This document shows, one piece after another, positions 32,061 to 42,436 of a DNA stretch of 64,000 nucleotides. The translations under genes and the position numbers were made by a program. Source of the stretch: Melastoma dodecandrum (lineage: Eukaryota; Streptophyta; Magnoliopsida; Myrtales; Melastomataceae). Numbering within the stretch: the first letter of the stretch is position 1; each line of letters starts with the position of its first letter. Under the pieces are notes generated by a model, which saw nothing but the letters and a program-made list of their open reading frames with translations, ran no database searches and had not been told where the DNA came from. The DNA is taken from assembly GCA_029817715.1 (NCBI GenBank), contig JARUPY010000087.1, forward strand, positions 5,126,726 through 5,190,725. The letters are read 5' to 3'.

Positions 32061-33955
32061 TGCTATCCGCGTATGATCTACGATTCAAATCCCAACAGTC
32101 GGTGAAAGGACAGGTTCTGGCCGATTTCTTGGTGAGTCACGATCCATCCGTATCAATCGACCAAGAAGAATCCCTTGAGGACATCTGGCAGGGTTGGTTT
32201 GACGGATCTTCGGCGAAATCCGGCGTAGGAATAGGCCTTCGCATACTTTCGCCACTAGGGAAAGATGTTCGTCTAGCGTATCGCTTGACGGCAGATCACA
32301 CCAACAATGCGACTGAATATGAAGCTTTGATCACGCTCCTGAAGGAACTATTAACCTTGGGAGCCAAGAAAGCTACAGTGATGGGGGATTCTCAACTGGT
32401 GATTAACCAGATGAATGGTACTTCTATATGCCAGGAGAAACTCACACCCTATCATCAAGTCGCCCGTAAACTGGTCGAGCGATTTGAAGCGATCACTTTC
32501 CTCTTTGTAGGTCGAGGGGAAAATACCAACGCTAACGACTTAGCCCAAAAGGCTTCAGGATACAAGGCCAAAAGAGGAAGCAATTGTATCCCAGAAATAG
32601 TTTCCCACCTAGCTCCCCAAGGCGACGCGTTCACTCTGGACATAATGACAAACGATAAGGATTGGAGGAGGCCAATCACCGACTTCCTCTCCGACCCAAC
32701 ACAAAAGGCAAGCCAAAGAATCAAGACTCAGGCTTTGTCGTACACCCTTATAGATGGGGTACTTTACAGAAAGACCAAGGAAGGAGTCCTACTAAGGTGC
32801 GTCGACTTAGACGAAGCGACCCCAATTATGTTAGAGACTCATCAGGGTTTATGCGGGTCTCACCAATCTGGCACCAAAATGTCTTGGACTATCCAAAGAC
32901 ATGGTTTTTACTGGCCATCAATGCTAAAGAACTGCATAGAAATGGCTAGGGGATGCCAAGAGTGTCAAAAACATGGTCCGGTGACAAGGGCCCCAGCGTC
33001 CGACTTAGTCTCAGTCGTCAAGCCTTGGCCATTTAGGTCTTGGGCTTTAGATATAATCGGGGAAATCCATCCGCACTCAAGTAAAGGTGACGCCTATATT
33101 CTAGTCGCCACCGATTATTTTACTAAATGGGTTGAGGGTCAGGTATATAAGAAGATCGATCACAAAGAAGTGATCGATTTTCTCAAATCATTCATCATCT
33201 ACAGATTTGGAATTCCCCAGAATATCGTAGTGGACAATGGCACCGCTTTCAATAATGAGAAAATGCGAGAATTCGCTACGGAGTTCGGTTTCTCAATCAC
33301 CAACTCGACACCTTATTATCCTCAGGCGAATGGACAGGCTGAAGCTACCAATAAACTCATAAAGAACAATATTCAGAAAATGGTTGGTGCAAATCCAAGA
33401 GGATGGCACGAACTATTACAAGGCACTTTGTGGGCTTTGAGGGTTACCAAAAGAGAAAGCACGGGGGAAACCCATTTTTCACTAGTATATGGGCAAGACG
33501 CCGTCCTAACTATTGAGGTTCGATACAAGTCGCTCAGGGTGACTCACCCTGATTTACAAGACGAGGCAATGTACCTCGCTTTGGAAGGATTAGAGAAGAA
33601 GCGACTTGATGTAATAGACCGACTCGAGGTGCATAAACAAAGGATTGCTAGGCATTATAACAAAAGGGTTGTCCATAAGCATTTTAAAGTGGGCGACCTG
33701 GTTTGGAAGATGGTGCTACCCCTTAAATCAAAAGACCAAGTTTTGGGTAAATGGTCCCCTAATTGGGAAGGTCCATATGAGGTATGTGAAACATACTCAT
33801 CAAATAGTTATCGACTTATGACGAGAAGTGGGGTCAGACATCCATTAAAGGTTAATGGTAAATATCTCAAACCCTATCGCGCGACTATCTGGGAAGCTCA
33901 TCATAAAATCCTAAAACGAAGGACTCCATTAATTTGGGAAGCACTTAATTCCTAG
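32060..33955 (+). CDS. Element A second RNase H and integrase
   Basis: A 631-codon frame. Residues 50-170 form a second RNase H of the archaeal type (WFDGSSAKSGVGIGLRILSP, NNATEYEALI, GDSQLVINQMNG, ANDLAQKASG), the extra domain known from Tat elements. Integrase follows: a zinc-binding HHCC region (HQGLCGSHQSG, CQECQKHG), then the DDE core with WALDIIGEIHPHSS, IVVDNGTAFNN and YYPQANGQAEATNKLIKN. The C-terminus has the HFKVGDLVWKMVLPL and KWSPNWEGPYEV motifs. All key acidic residues are visible. Confidence 0.9.
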   Translation: MLSAYDLRFKSQQSVKGQVLADFLVSHDPSVSIDQEESLEDIWQGWFDGSSAKSGVGIGLRILSPLGKDVRLAYRLTADHTNNATEYEALITLLKELLTLGAKKATVMGDSQLVINQMNGTSICQEKLTPYHQVARKLVERFEAITFLFVGRGENTNANDLAQKASGYKAKRGSNCIPEIVSHLAPQGDAFTLDIMTNDKDWRRPITDFLSDPTQKASQRIKTQALSYTLIDGVLYRKTKEGVLLRCVDLDEATPIMLETHQGLCGSHQSGTKMSWTIQRHGFYWPSMLKNCIEMARGCQECQKHGPVTRAPASDLVSVVKPWPFRSWALDIIGEIHPHSSKGDAYILVATDYFTKWVEGQVYKKIDHKEVIDFLKSFIIYRFGIPQNIVVDNGTAFNNEKMREFATEFGFSITNSTPYYPQANGQAEATNKLIKNNIQKMVGANPRGWHELLQGTLWALRVTKRESTGETHFSLVYGQDAVLTIEVRYKSLRVTHPDLQDEAMYLALEGLEKKRLDVIDRLEVHKQRIARHYNKRVVHKHFKVGDLVWKMVLPLKSKDQVLGKWSPNWEGPYEVCETYSSNSYRLMTRSGVRHPLKVNGKYLKPYRATIWEAHHKILKRRTPLIWEALNS

Positions 33956-34086
33956 GAAGTCGCGCTAGGCTTCAGTAACGCTGTCTGGAAGAATGAATTG
34001 TGCGTAATGGGCAGAAAATTCATTTGAGACACAATGCACTTGATTTATTGAATAAAACAAAACAATGAAATTACATTGTTTTTTGG

Positions 34087-37000
34087 TTACAAATTTAATT
34101 TCCATAACCCGCCAACTTCTCTGAAATCGAGTACAAGGGATTCACGAGCTCGTCGCTTCGCGTTCAACTTGTTTCGCTGGGCATAAAGGTCGACAACCTT
34201 TTCTCTATTCTTCTCGGCATTGGCCTCCAGCTCCTCGATTTCTTGAGTATTGATCGACGCAAGCTGCTGAGTCAGGTCATTCTTGAGGTTCGTATAGAAC
34301 TCTATTTGTCTCTCTGCCTCAGTCAGCTTCTCTTGCACGTCGACCAAACGATGGCGGGCATCCTGTGCAGCTTTAGAGGCCTGCCCTCGAGCTTCATTAA
34401 TCGACTGAATCTTCGAGTCAGTCGATTCCAAGGCGAGCAGGTCGGCGTCGTAATCCCTCCAGCGGGTCCAGTACGTCAACCTGAAGCTCTTGCAGGCCCC
34501 CAGTATTTCGTCCGTGACCCGAGGGGATGCCTCGATTCTCTTCAACAGCTTCTGCATCCTCCTGAATTCATTGACGCCTAAGGGGTCGACGAGCATAAGT
34601 TGGCAAAGCTCTTCGATATCCTCGTGAAGCTTCACCCACGGGTCTTTGGTCGACCTAGAAGTCGCCGCAGCAGGATCCTGAAGAATAAGAGGCAAAATAT
34701 TGTTAAACAATACCCTAAAAGGCCAGCGACTTCGTACGACCAAGTACTTACTTTTGGAGGCAATTTATCCCCGGAGCTCTCATCCGAAGAAGAAGGGGGA
34801 GTAGGGATCTTTTGTCGGCCAGCGGGCACCTTCACCCTCTTCGGACGAGCCTATGAAGAAGAATACAAATATCCCAATCAAAATCGCAATGTTATGTTCT
34901 GTTTAAAACAAGAACACATACCATCGCTGGTGTAGGAGTTTGGACTGGAGGAGAAGGAATAGCTTGATTTTCCTCCTCATGGGTCGACCGGGTCGTTGGG
35001 TCGACCAAGATCGTGACATCCAGAACAGCCTGTTCTTCCTGAACCGAGGCCTCATGGATGTGCTGCTCCTGAAACGGATTACGACGCAGAACCAAAAGTT
35101 CATATATGAACTAAAATAAGGATACACCAGCTTAGAACTAAATTTACCTTGGCGATTGAAGCCTTTGTACTGCCCAAGGCATGGGAGATAAGCTGGTGGT
35201 CATCCTCAGTCTCTCCCTAGACAATATAGTATGGGTCAGATATGAAAACTCAAAACAAAACTAGAGTCATCAGAGTCTTACCTCTGCAGCCAGTCTTTGG
35301 AGCGTTGACTACATCTGAAGACACTGGCACCCCAGCTGGTGCCTTGGCAGATGAGGTTGCCGCTGAAGTGGTTGGCGACCTAGATGGGGTCGCCGCGGCT
35401 GCAGTTGGCGATTTGGATGGGGTCGCCGCCGCAACAGCTGGCGACCTGGACGGGGTCGCCGCTGCGGTAACTGGCGACCTATGAGAGGAAGTCGCCGCTG
35501 GAGTCGATGCCTTCACCAGTCTCTTCCTCTGAGACAGAGGCACCTCTTCTAGATCTTCTCCTTCCTCCTCAGCCGCCTTGCGCTTTGGAGCGCCTTTAGA
35601 TCGAGCCTTAGAGGGATCACCTGCGGCTATTTCCCTAGGGCTCGCAACTTTAGCCTTCCCCTTGCTGGTCGACTTGAGTCTAGAAGGAGCAGGGGCAAGG
35701 GGGGCTTTAGGCTTGGGTTTTCCAGGACCCCGAGGAAACATTGATCCTAAAAAGGAGAAAGTTATCATTAATATTAAGAACCCAATACTCTTAAAGTAAA
35801 GCTAAGTCTTTACCTTTTGCTTTGATATGCGCGTCATCTATGTAAAAATCAGGCTCCTTGGAGACCTCCAAGAAATGCATCAAGACCCGCAACTCTTCGT
35901 ATGTAGTCGACCACAGCACGGTGAAGAACTGCGTGGCGAAATAGGCAGAAGTATCAGATGGGAATTCCATCTGGGAGAGCTGCGTCTTGTGATTGAGCAA
36001 GTTGAGGGTCTTCGAGTCGATCGACTTGCATACAATCCTTTTCGCCCAGTCCCCGTATAGGCTGCCGGCAGGGTCAGCAAGTGGAACTGCTACACTTTGG
36101 ATAAACCCAAACTGCCTCGCGCACAGTTGAGGGTTATAGACTTCGAAGGTCAGGTAGCCGTCGAAGATAACAGGCAGATCTCTGCGGGTTAATACCCCAT
36201 TCCAGAAGCCACGAGCAGCTTGAGGATTGATTTCCTGAGCAAGTGTCTTGCCGCCTGGAAAGGGTGCCCAGTCGCGTCGATCTACCCTGCCGAAGCCGAC
36301 TATGTGCTTTAGGTGGCCAGTGATCGATGTCATAAGCCATTGATCCTTACGCTGGCAGCACTGATCTAGGATGGTCTCCCCATAATAGGAGGATTCGAGG
36401 GGCGAAGAAGGACCCTTGAACCCGGTCAATCCCGGCATCCACATGGCCGACCAGAGATGGACTAGCCAGAGCAACCCTCCTGCTGGATGTTTTGGAAATG
36501 GCTTGATTTGAGACGTTGCTCTGTCCAGATCATGATAAAGAAGACCCAAAACGAAGGGACCCCAGGAGATTTTTCATTAGTCTCCCTCAGAAAATTGGCC
36601 ACCGCATAAGAAGTGTGGCTGACTTTCTTTCCAGGGAAGCAATAAACGAATTTGCTCAACCAGGTGCTGAGGAACTCGACCTCCTCCTGGGCGCCAAAAC
36701 CTTCAGTCGACAATCTCTCATCTGACTTCTTGCCTGCTGAGGCCATCTTCAGATGCCTATTCACCACCTCCATGTACTGAAGGGCGCCCTTAGGATTAAT
36801 ATCACCTGCCTGAGAGTACTGCCGAACAGGGCAGCCATTGATTTTGCACCTGGTCAAAATCTTCACATCTGCCAATGTAACAGACATAGGACCTTCCGGA
36901 AAATAGAAGCAGTTGACAGCAGAGTTCCAGAAAGGCAGCATGGCCGAACAAACCCTAGGATCACAGTTCTTGTCTGCCACGGACATTCTAAAGAATCTCA

Positions 37001-37319
37001 AGATCTTCTGATTCCTAAACCTCTCTGTGAAATGCTCCTCCCACATCTCGAGCCATTCTACCATCTCAGACTTAGATGCAGAAGGAAAACACAGGAAAGA
37101 TCCCTGACCTTCCCAGTTGAGGGGATCGATGAAGTCGGGATGACAAATCGGGATGGGCTTCTCGGTGATGAGATAGTTGAGCGGCACCGTCTCCGGGAAA
37201 AGATGCTCCGGCAAGATGGGTCCAAGAGTGACGCCCGACCCCTGATCCTCTGCGACCGGAACGGGTCCGGTTGGCCCCGCACGCAGATTATGGAACTCAA
37301 AACACTTAAAAGTTGACAT
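34087..37319 (-). CDS. Element A antisense gene with plant mobile domain
   Basis: An extra gene between integrase and 3' LTR, read against gag-pol. It starts at 37319 (MSTFKCFEFHNLRAG). The first exon is a plant mobile domain (aminotransferase-like PMD): LPEHLFPETVPLNYLITEKP, FIDPLNWEGQGSFLCFPSAS, CDPRVCSAMLPFWNSAVNCF, FPEGPMSVTLADVKILT. A one-base frame change near 36537 moves the domain to FVLGLLYHDLDRATSQ and on to FEVYNPQLCARQFGF, open to about 35820. Small exons follow with good sites: 35768 onward (Ala/Ser/Pro repeats rich in Lys/Arg), one near 35155-35215, one near 34925-35075, one near 34753-34852, and a coiled-coil exon to 34087. Antisense genes of this kind are known in Tat elements (Grande, Retand). 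Apart from the single frame change, it looks able to be spliced. Confidence 0.72.
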
Positions 37320-37493
37320 CTTTTTAAGGATCAAAAGAGTTTTGACAAGGGAGACGAAGGGTTTTCTGAGAAACAAGGGTTTCTTGGAAAGACGGAGAAG
37401 TGTTGAGCAAGGAAGAAAAGTGCGGGAAAAGGATGATGACTCTCCTTTATATAGGGTATGATTTCTGCTGAGTCGGCACAGCCAACCCAGCAT

Positions 37494-37507
37494 AAAAGGG
37501 GGGCTTA
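37494..37507 (+). other. Element A polypurine tract
   Basis: AAAAGGGGGGCTTA ends directly at the TGTTGACA of the 3' LTR. The inverted equivalent is at 39604-39620 in element B. It primes plus-strand synthesis. Confidence 0.75.
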
Positions 37508-38517
37508 TGTTGACATGGCAAATAATTTCGGGCCTGGGCTTAGAACAGAGACCAAGTAATCCCTCAAGTCACACTCCTAGTCGGCCCAAGATACAGCCGT
37601 CTAGGCCGATCCATGACGAAGTCGACTAGGTCGATTTATGACGAAGTCGATTAGGTCGATTTACGACGAAGTCGACTAGGTCGACTTATGAACGGGGTCG
37701 ACTAGGTCGACTCACAACAAAGGAGTATGGCGATCAAAGTCAACCAAGATGACTCAACAGTAGCTAGGCCTACTAGTAGGGTCAAAGTCGACGGAATTCT
37801 GGATAAGTCGACCAAGTCGATCGTAGTCCGTACAGATCAGTCAAGTCGACGAGGTTAAAATAAATTTATTCATTTTCAATCACGTTTGTTAAAGATCGTA
37901 ACTGATCTTAAATATCCAGGAACGTGATCCCATATATCAAGGGGGTTGTTGAGACACTCCCACGATATTAGGGATCACGATCTATAACACGATCTGCAAA
38001 ACGATCTATCTGTTACGTGTTAATCACGTACAAGTCCTCTATAAATAGCAGAGGAATTCTTCAAGATAAAGACACGACCATACACAGCCAAAACTCTGAA
38101 GTTTGTTCGTCAACCTTAGGAAATTAGATACCTCGACCCGGTTTATAGGTCAACTCCCCTTCCACCAGCAGAGTGAGCTCGTAGGGCCTTTGCCGTCAAC
38201 TCCCGCCAGCGACACCACCGACGGAGTGAGCTCGTAGGGCCTTCGTCACAGCTTCCCGCCAGCGACCACCACCGACGGAGCGAGCTTCCAAGGCCTTCGT
38301 CACAAGTTCTCCGCCGTCACAGATTTCCACATCGTTGTCACCACTTGCACTTTTTTCATTTCTGATGGCTGTAAGCCCTGTTTTCTTAATTCGTTAAGAT
38401 TGTAAGACTTGCATTTTATTTCAATAAAATTGTGCATCTTCTTACTGGCGACCACAACTCAATTCCTGTGAGTCCTTTGCCAAATATTTCCGACGTGATC
38501 CGTTCTATAGGCGAACA
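37508..38517 (+). repeat. Element A 3' LTR
   Basis: A near-identical copy of 25471-26479, with about ten scattered single-base differences and one 1-base indel counted by eye. It is followed directly by the target duplication AGTGC (38518-38522), then the rest of B's LTR. Confidence 0.92.
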
Positions 38518-38522
38518 AGTGC

Positions 38523-39603
38523 TCCGTAGACTTGGGGCGTCGTCGTAGACTTGATGGCAGAGCACTGTAGACTTATGCTCATCAGGCAGCATGACTTAGC
38601 TGCTGGACTTGATAGACTGGATGCGGTCGGGTGCTGAGGCGGACGTGGACACCAAGGCTGCGGTGGCTGACCTTGGCAGAGGCGTCGAAGGCGGAGATGC
38701 GTACCAGGACTACGGTGGCTCGTCCTGGCGTTGGAGTCGAAGGCGGAGGTGTGTACCAGGACTACGGTGGCTCGTCCTGGCGTTGGAGTCGAAGGCGGAG
38801 GTGTGTACCGGGACTACGGTGGCTCGTCCTGGCGTTGGAGTCGAAGGCGGAGGTGTGTACCGGGACTACGGTGGCTCGTCCTGGCGTTGGAGTCGAAGGC
38901 GGAGGGCTATTACCAGAGCTACGGTTGCTCACTCTGGTGGTGGAAGTGAAGGCGGGGATTTGTTGCCGGAGCTACGGTTGCTCACTCTGATTGTGGAAGG
39001 AAGACCAATGAAACTTTAAGAGTTTCGCCCAGGTCGGGGAATCCTAACAACTAACAACTAAGGGGTGACGAGCAAGATAAGCTTCTGTTGGCTGATTTGT
39101 TCGTGATTTTCTCTGAGGGATATTCTCTCCATTTTATACCCGGTCTGTTACGACCTTCCGAAGATTTTCCAGACTCGATTCTCCCCAAGAATCTCGGAGC
39201 TAACTGAATTCCACTCGTTTGATCGTGGATCGTAAACTCCTCTGACTTCGGGTTTAATTGGTTGTTTTTTTAAGACGTGTGTTGATATAAGCGTGGATAA
39301 CAAGTCCCATTTATCTTGGGACTGTGGAACCATTTTCGTTTGACACGTGTCTTTTGCAGGCGCATGCCTGTAGACTTCGTATCCTTTGCAGGCGCAAGCC
39401 TGTAGACTTTGTGTCTCTTGGAGGCGCAGGCTTGTAGACTTCCCTTGATTACAAGGTTATTACCCCGCCTCCGTAGACTTCTTTTGCTACATAGTCCATG
39501 TAGACTGCGGGCGCAGGCTTGATATGTTTAACTTGGCTGTAGGCCTCATGGGCTTTTACGGGCTTTGTCAGAATTAGGCCCAAGATTTTATATTGTGTCA
39601 ACA
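38523..39603 (-). repeat. Element B 3' LTR, proximal piece
   Basis: Matches 50106-51136. A 52-bp tandem repeat (unit starting GAAGGCGGAG) is present in four copies at about 38683-38900, against three in the other LTR. A TATA box on the minus strand lies near 39131-39139. The plus-strand open frames at 38609-39019 are an effect of the repeat and do not code for a gene. Confidence 0.9.
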
Positions 39604-39620
39604 TAAGCCCCCCTTTTTTT
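39604..39620 (-). other. Element B polypurine tract
   Basis: On the minus strand this reads AAAAAAAGGGGGGCTTA, directly before the LTR. It is the same tract as at 37494-37507 in A. Confidence 0.75.
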
Positions 39621-39798
39621 GCTATGGGGACTTCCGTCGCTTGCGCATTTCTAACAACACTTGCGTCATAAGAAAACTCTTCGTCTCCACGCTGAGTGGA
39701 GACTCTTCACCTTAGCGTTTAAAGAAAGCCTTCGTCTTCTTGCCGAAAAACTCTTTCGTCCTTTCTTTCTAGGTTTTCTGGAAAACCCTAGTTTCTTG

Positions 39799-42240
39799 AC
39801 GATGTCTAAGCTTTCTTCCTTTCAATGGCACGCCCATCGCGCCGGTCCTCATGGCGTGGTTCAATCGGGCGAGAACGGGCTGAAGTTGGGTCCTGTTCTT
39901 GACCCTTCTCTTTTTCCTAAAACGGTCCCCTATTAGTAACTTCTTACAGAGTCCTCCATCCCCATCGGTCGTGAGGATTTTGCAGATCCTCTAAACTGGG
40001 AGAAGAAAGGTTGCTTTCTTTGCTTTCCATCTGTAGATAAGCTAACGTTGCACAAGTGGTTTGACACTTGGCTTACAAAACTGGAGCACAGGCTGAAGAT
40101 CTATGGCCTGTGGTCGTTTATTCGGCTGTCGATCACTGGGAAGCGTTGTGACCCTCGGGTATGTGCGAGTCTTCTTCCCTTCTGGAATAACTCGGTTAAT
40201 TGCTTTTATTTCTCAGAGGGACCTCTGAGTGTGACCGTGGAAGATATTTACTTCTTGACGGGGAGTTACGTGGCGGGCGTCCCTGTTCGCCTTCATCTTT
40301 ATGGTGAAGACTACCAGCCCCCTTAAATGCTCCAGATTCTGAGCACGGCCAAAAGACATTTGGAGAAGTCTTCTAGCGACTGGGACATATGCGTCACATT
40401 GTGGACACTGGTCGTGGCGGACGTCGCAACTGGGTACCCTTTCCAACTGGTCATCAAATTCTGAAGCGTCGCCAGAAGCTCACTTCGAACCTATACTGGG
40501 ACTCGGTGTTGACCTGCAGAGACCTTATCTGCGTGACAGAGGGAGGCTTCTCCTTCGAAGTCTACAATCCCCAGCTCTGTGTTCGGCAGTTGGGTTTTAT
40601 GCAAAGTTCTTCGGTGCCCTTTGCCGACATGTCCAACCTTAATCTTTAAACGAGGATCACTATATCCTATCCAAAGGAAACCCTTGAGTCCAATTTGGCT
40701 AAGAAGGCGGAGCTTCGGCGCATGAAGTTTCCTCTTGAGTCTACTCCGGTGGTTGCCACAAAGTTTTTCTCTGTTCAGTGGGCAATCACCTTTGATATCT
40801 TGCAGAAGCAGATGTTTTTTCTCTAGACTTCGAAAGAGCCTGACCTCCACCTTACTCCTGATATGATGATGAAAGCGGGATACAAGTTACCTCAAGGTAA
40901 ACATTTATGTTTTTCCCAGATTCGGGTTTAGAACTCCTTGTTAACACTGAATTGCAGTTCTGGACGTAGATTCTGAGGATTCTTCATCGGAAAGGGACTC
41001 TCCTCCTCCTATCAAGCATCGAACTCGTCCGAGTCGACTTGCTCTTGCTTCTAAGGGCAAACAAGTCAAGGAGGAAACAACCAGTAAGCGCAAGGCTCCT
41101 GTCCTTCAGTCGTCTGACTCTGATGAAGCGCCAATTTCGGCTTCTTTCAAACGCCGCCGTCCTGCTGTTCACAATCCGGTTCTTATTTCTACCAAGGTCC
41201 CAGAATCCTCTCCTGTGAGGTAGGCTACCCTCTTTGTTGCTAAATGGTGAGATTCTGCCTGTGTTAACTGTGTAATGCTGTTTGCAGTAAATTAGCTAGA
41301 ACCCACGTTCGTCCGCTGTGACTGCTCAAGCAACTGAGCCTCTACAGAGAACGGTATGACCTTGCATCTACACATGTCTTATATAGCCTAATTGTCTTCC
41401 TTTTTCTCAGAGCCTAGCCTTATCCGAGGACTTTGACCCCAAGGAAGAGGATTTTGAGGAAGCTGGTTTGCCTCTTCTTGCTGAGGTAGTAGAATCAGAC
41501 TTGACTTTTATGGACTTTAATAGTTTAAACTTTGTACTGACTGGTCTACTTTTAATTGTAGCCAATTCCTGCCTCTGCCTCTGTAGTCCTTCTTGCCCCA
41601 GCTACCGAGGAGCCCCTGGAAGCCCCTGTTGTTACAACAGAAGTCGTTGCTTCAGAGGCAGCAAGCATAGCTCAGCCTTCGGCTGCTGCGAGTTCGATGC
41701 TGGTCAGCCATCCTCTGGGTGAACCGCCAAGAGTGCTACTCAGTGAAGGTGTTTCGGACATCTTGAGTGACTACGACCGCCTGATGCAACATGTTGACCG
41801 CGTCGGGGAGATCCTTCACCTTGAAGTTTTGTCTGAAGACCAGTTTAAAGTCCTTCAGGATTGCATTAAGGAGATTGAGGACTTTCCAGTCGCCACTATT
41901 GAGATGCAGGCAGCGTGTGAGGAATTCAAGTAGCGTTTCTGCAGTAGTTGACAATGCAGTAGTTGACAATGCAGTAGTTGACAATGCCCAGTCCAGAATC
42001 GCCAACGTTCTAAAGAAGCGCGCAAAAGAAGAGGCTGACTTGTAACTTCTTAAGGGGCACAGAGAGGATTTGGCTTGTGAACTAGCACAGGTCCAGGCTA
42101 AGATTGCGAACCTTATGGCCATGGAGAGGGATCTCAAGGACCGAGCTTCTACGGTGGACTCCCTGCTTACAGAAAGATCTGCCACCGCCTCTGAGCAGCA
42201 GGACCAAGACGAGCTGAAGTCTTGGTTTCGCTAGAGGAAT
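39799..42240 (+). pseudogene. Element B antisense gene with plant mobile domain, degraded
   Basis: The counterpart of A's antisense gene. It starts MSKLSSFQWHAHRAG at 39799. PMD pieces follow: GLKLGPVLDPSLFPKTVPY (stop at 39934), CDPRVCASLLPFWNNSVNCF and FSEGPLSVTVEDIYFLTG (stop at 40324), then NWVPFPTGHQ and FEVYNPQLCVRQLGFMQS (to 40649). Basic and Ser-rich pieces near 40970-41210 and a coiled-coil region (41700-42200, with a TAG near 41931) correspond to the later exons. Several in-frame stops make it a pseudogene. Confidence 0.75.
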
Positions 42241-42436
42241 GCAGTCACCGTCAAGAAGACCCAGGCCAAGGTCTTGACTATTTTGTTTACGGACACAGCA
42301 CGTGGGGTGCCTAGACCAGACATAATGTAGTTAGTTCTTTTCTTAGGGGTATCAAGGAGTGATACCCTTGAACCTTTTCTCTAACTGTAGACTTTAGACT
42401 TGATATTTCAGTCTACAGCAATAAAGTTTTACTTGT

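Larger units (their letters stand above)
25471..38517 (+). mobile_element. Element A: young Tat-type Ty3/gypsy retrotransposon nested in B
   Basis: A full-length element of 13.05 kb. LTRs are 25471-26479 and 37508-38517. By eye I count about ten differences between them, so the insertion is recent. The target duplication AGTGC is perfect (25466-25470 and 38518-38522). Internal order is PBS, gag, protease, RT, RNase H, second RNase H, integrase, an antisense plant-mobile-domain gene, then the purine tract. Gag-pol is interrupted by a one-base frameshift near 26715, a frame change near 30490 and stops at 31715-32060, so this copy is unlikely to be autonomous. Confidence 0.93.

Noticed and set aside
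38609..39019. Repeat-rich plus-strand ORF (Gly/Arg/Val) as a novel protein
   Set aside because: It is the 52-bp LTR minisatellite of element B read in rotating frames.
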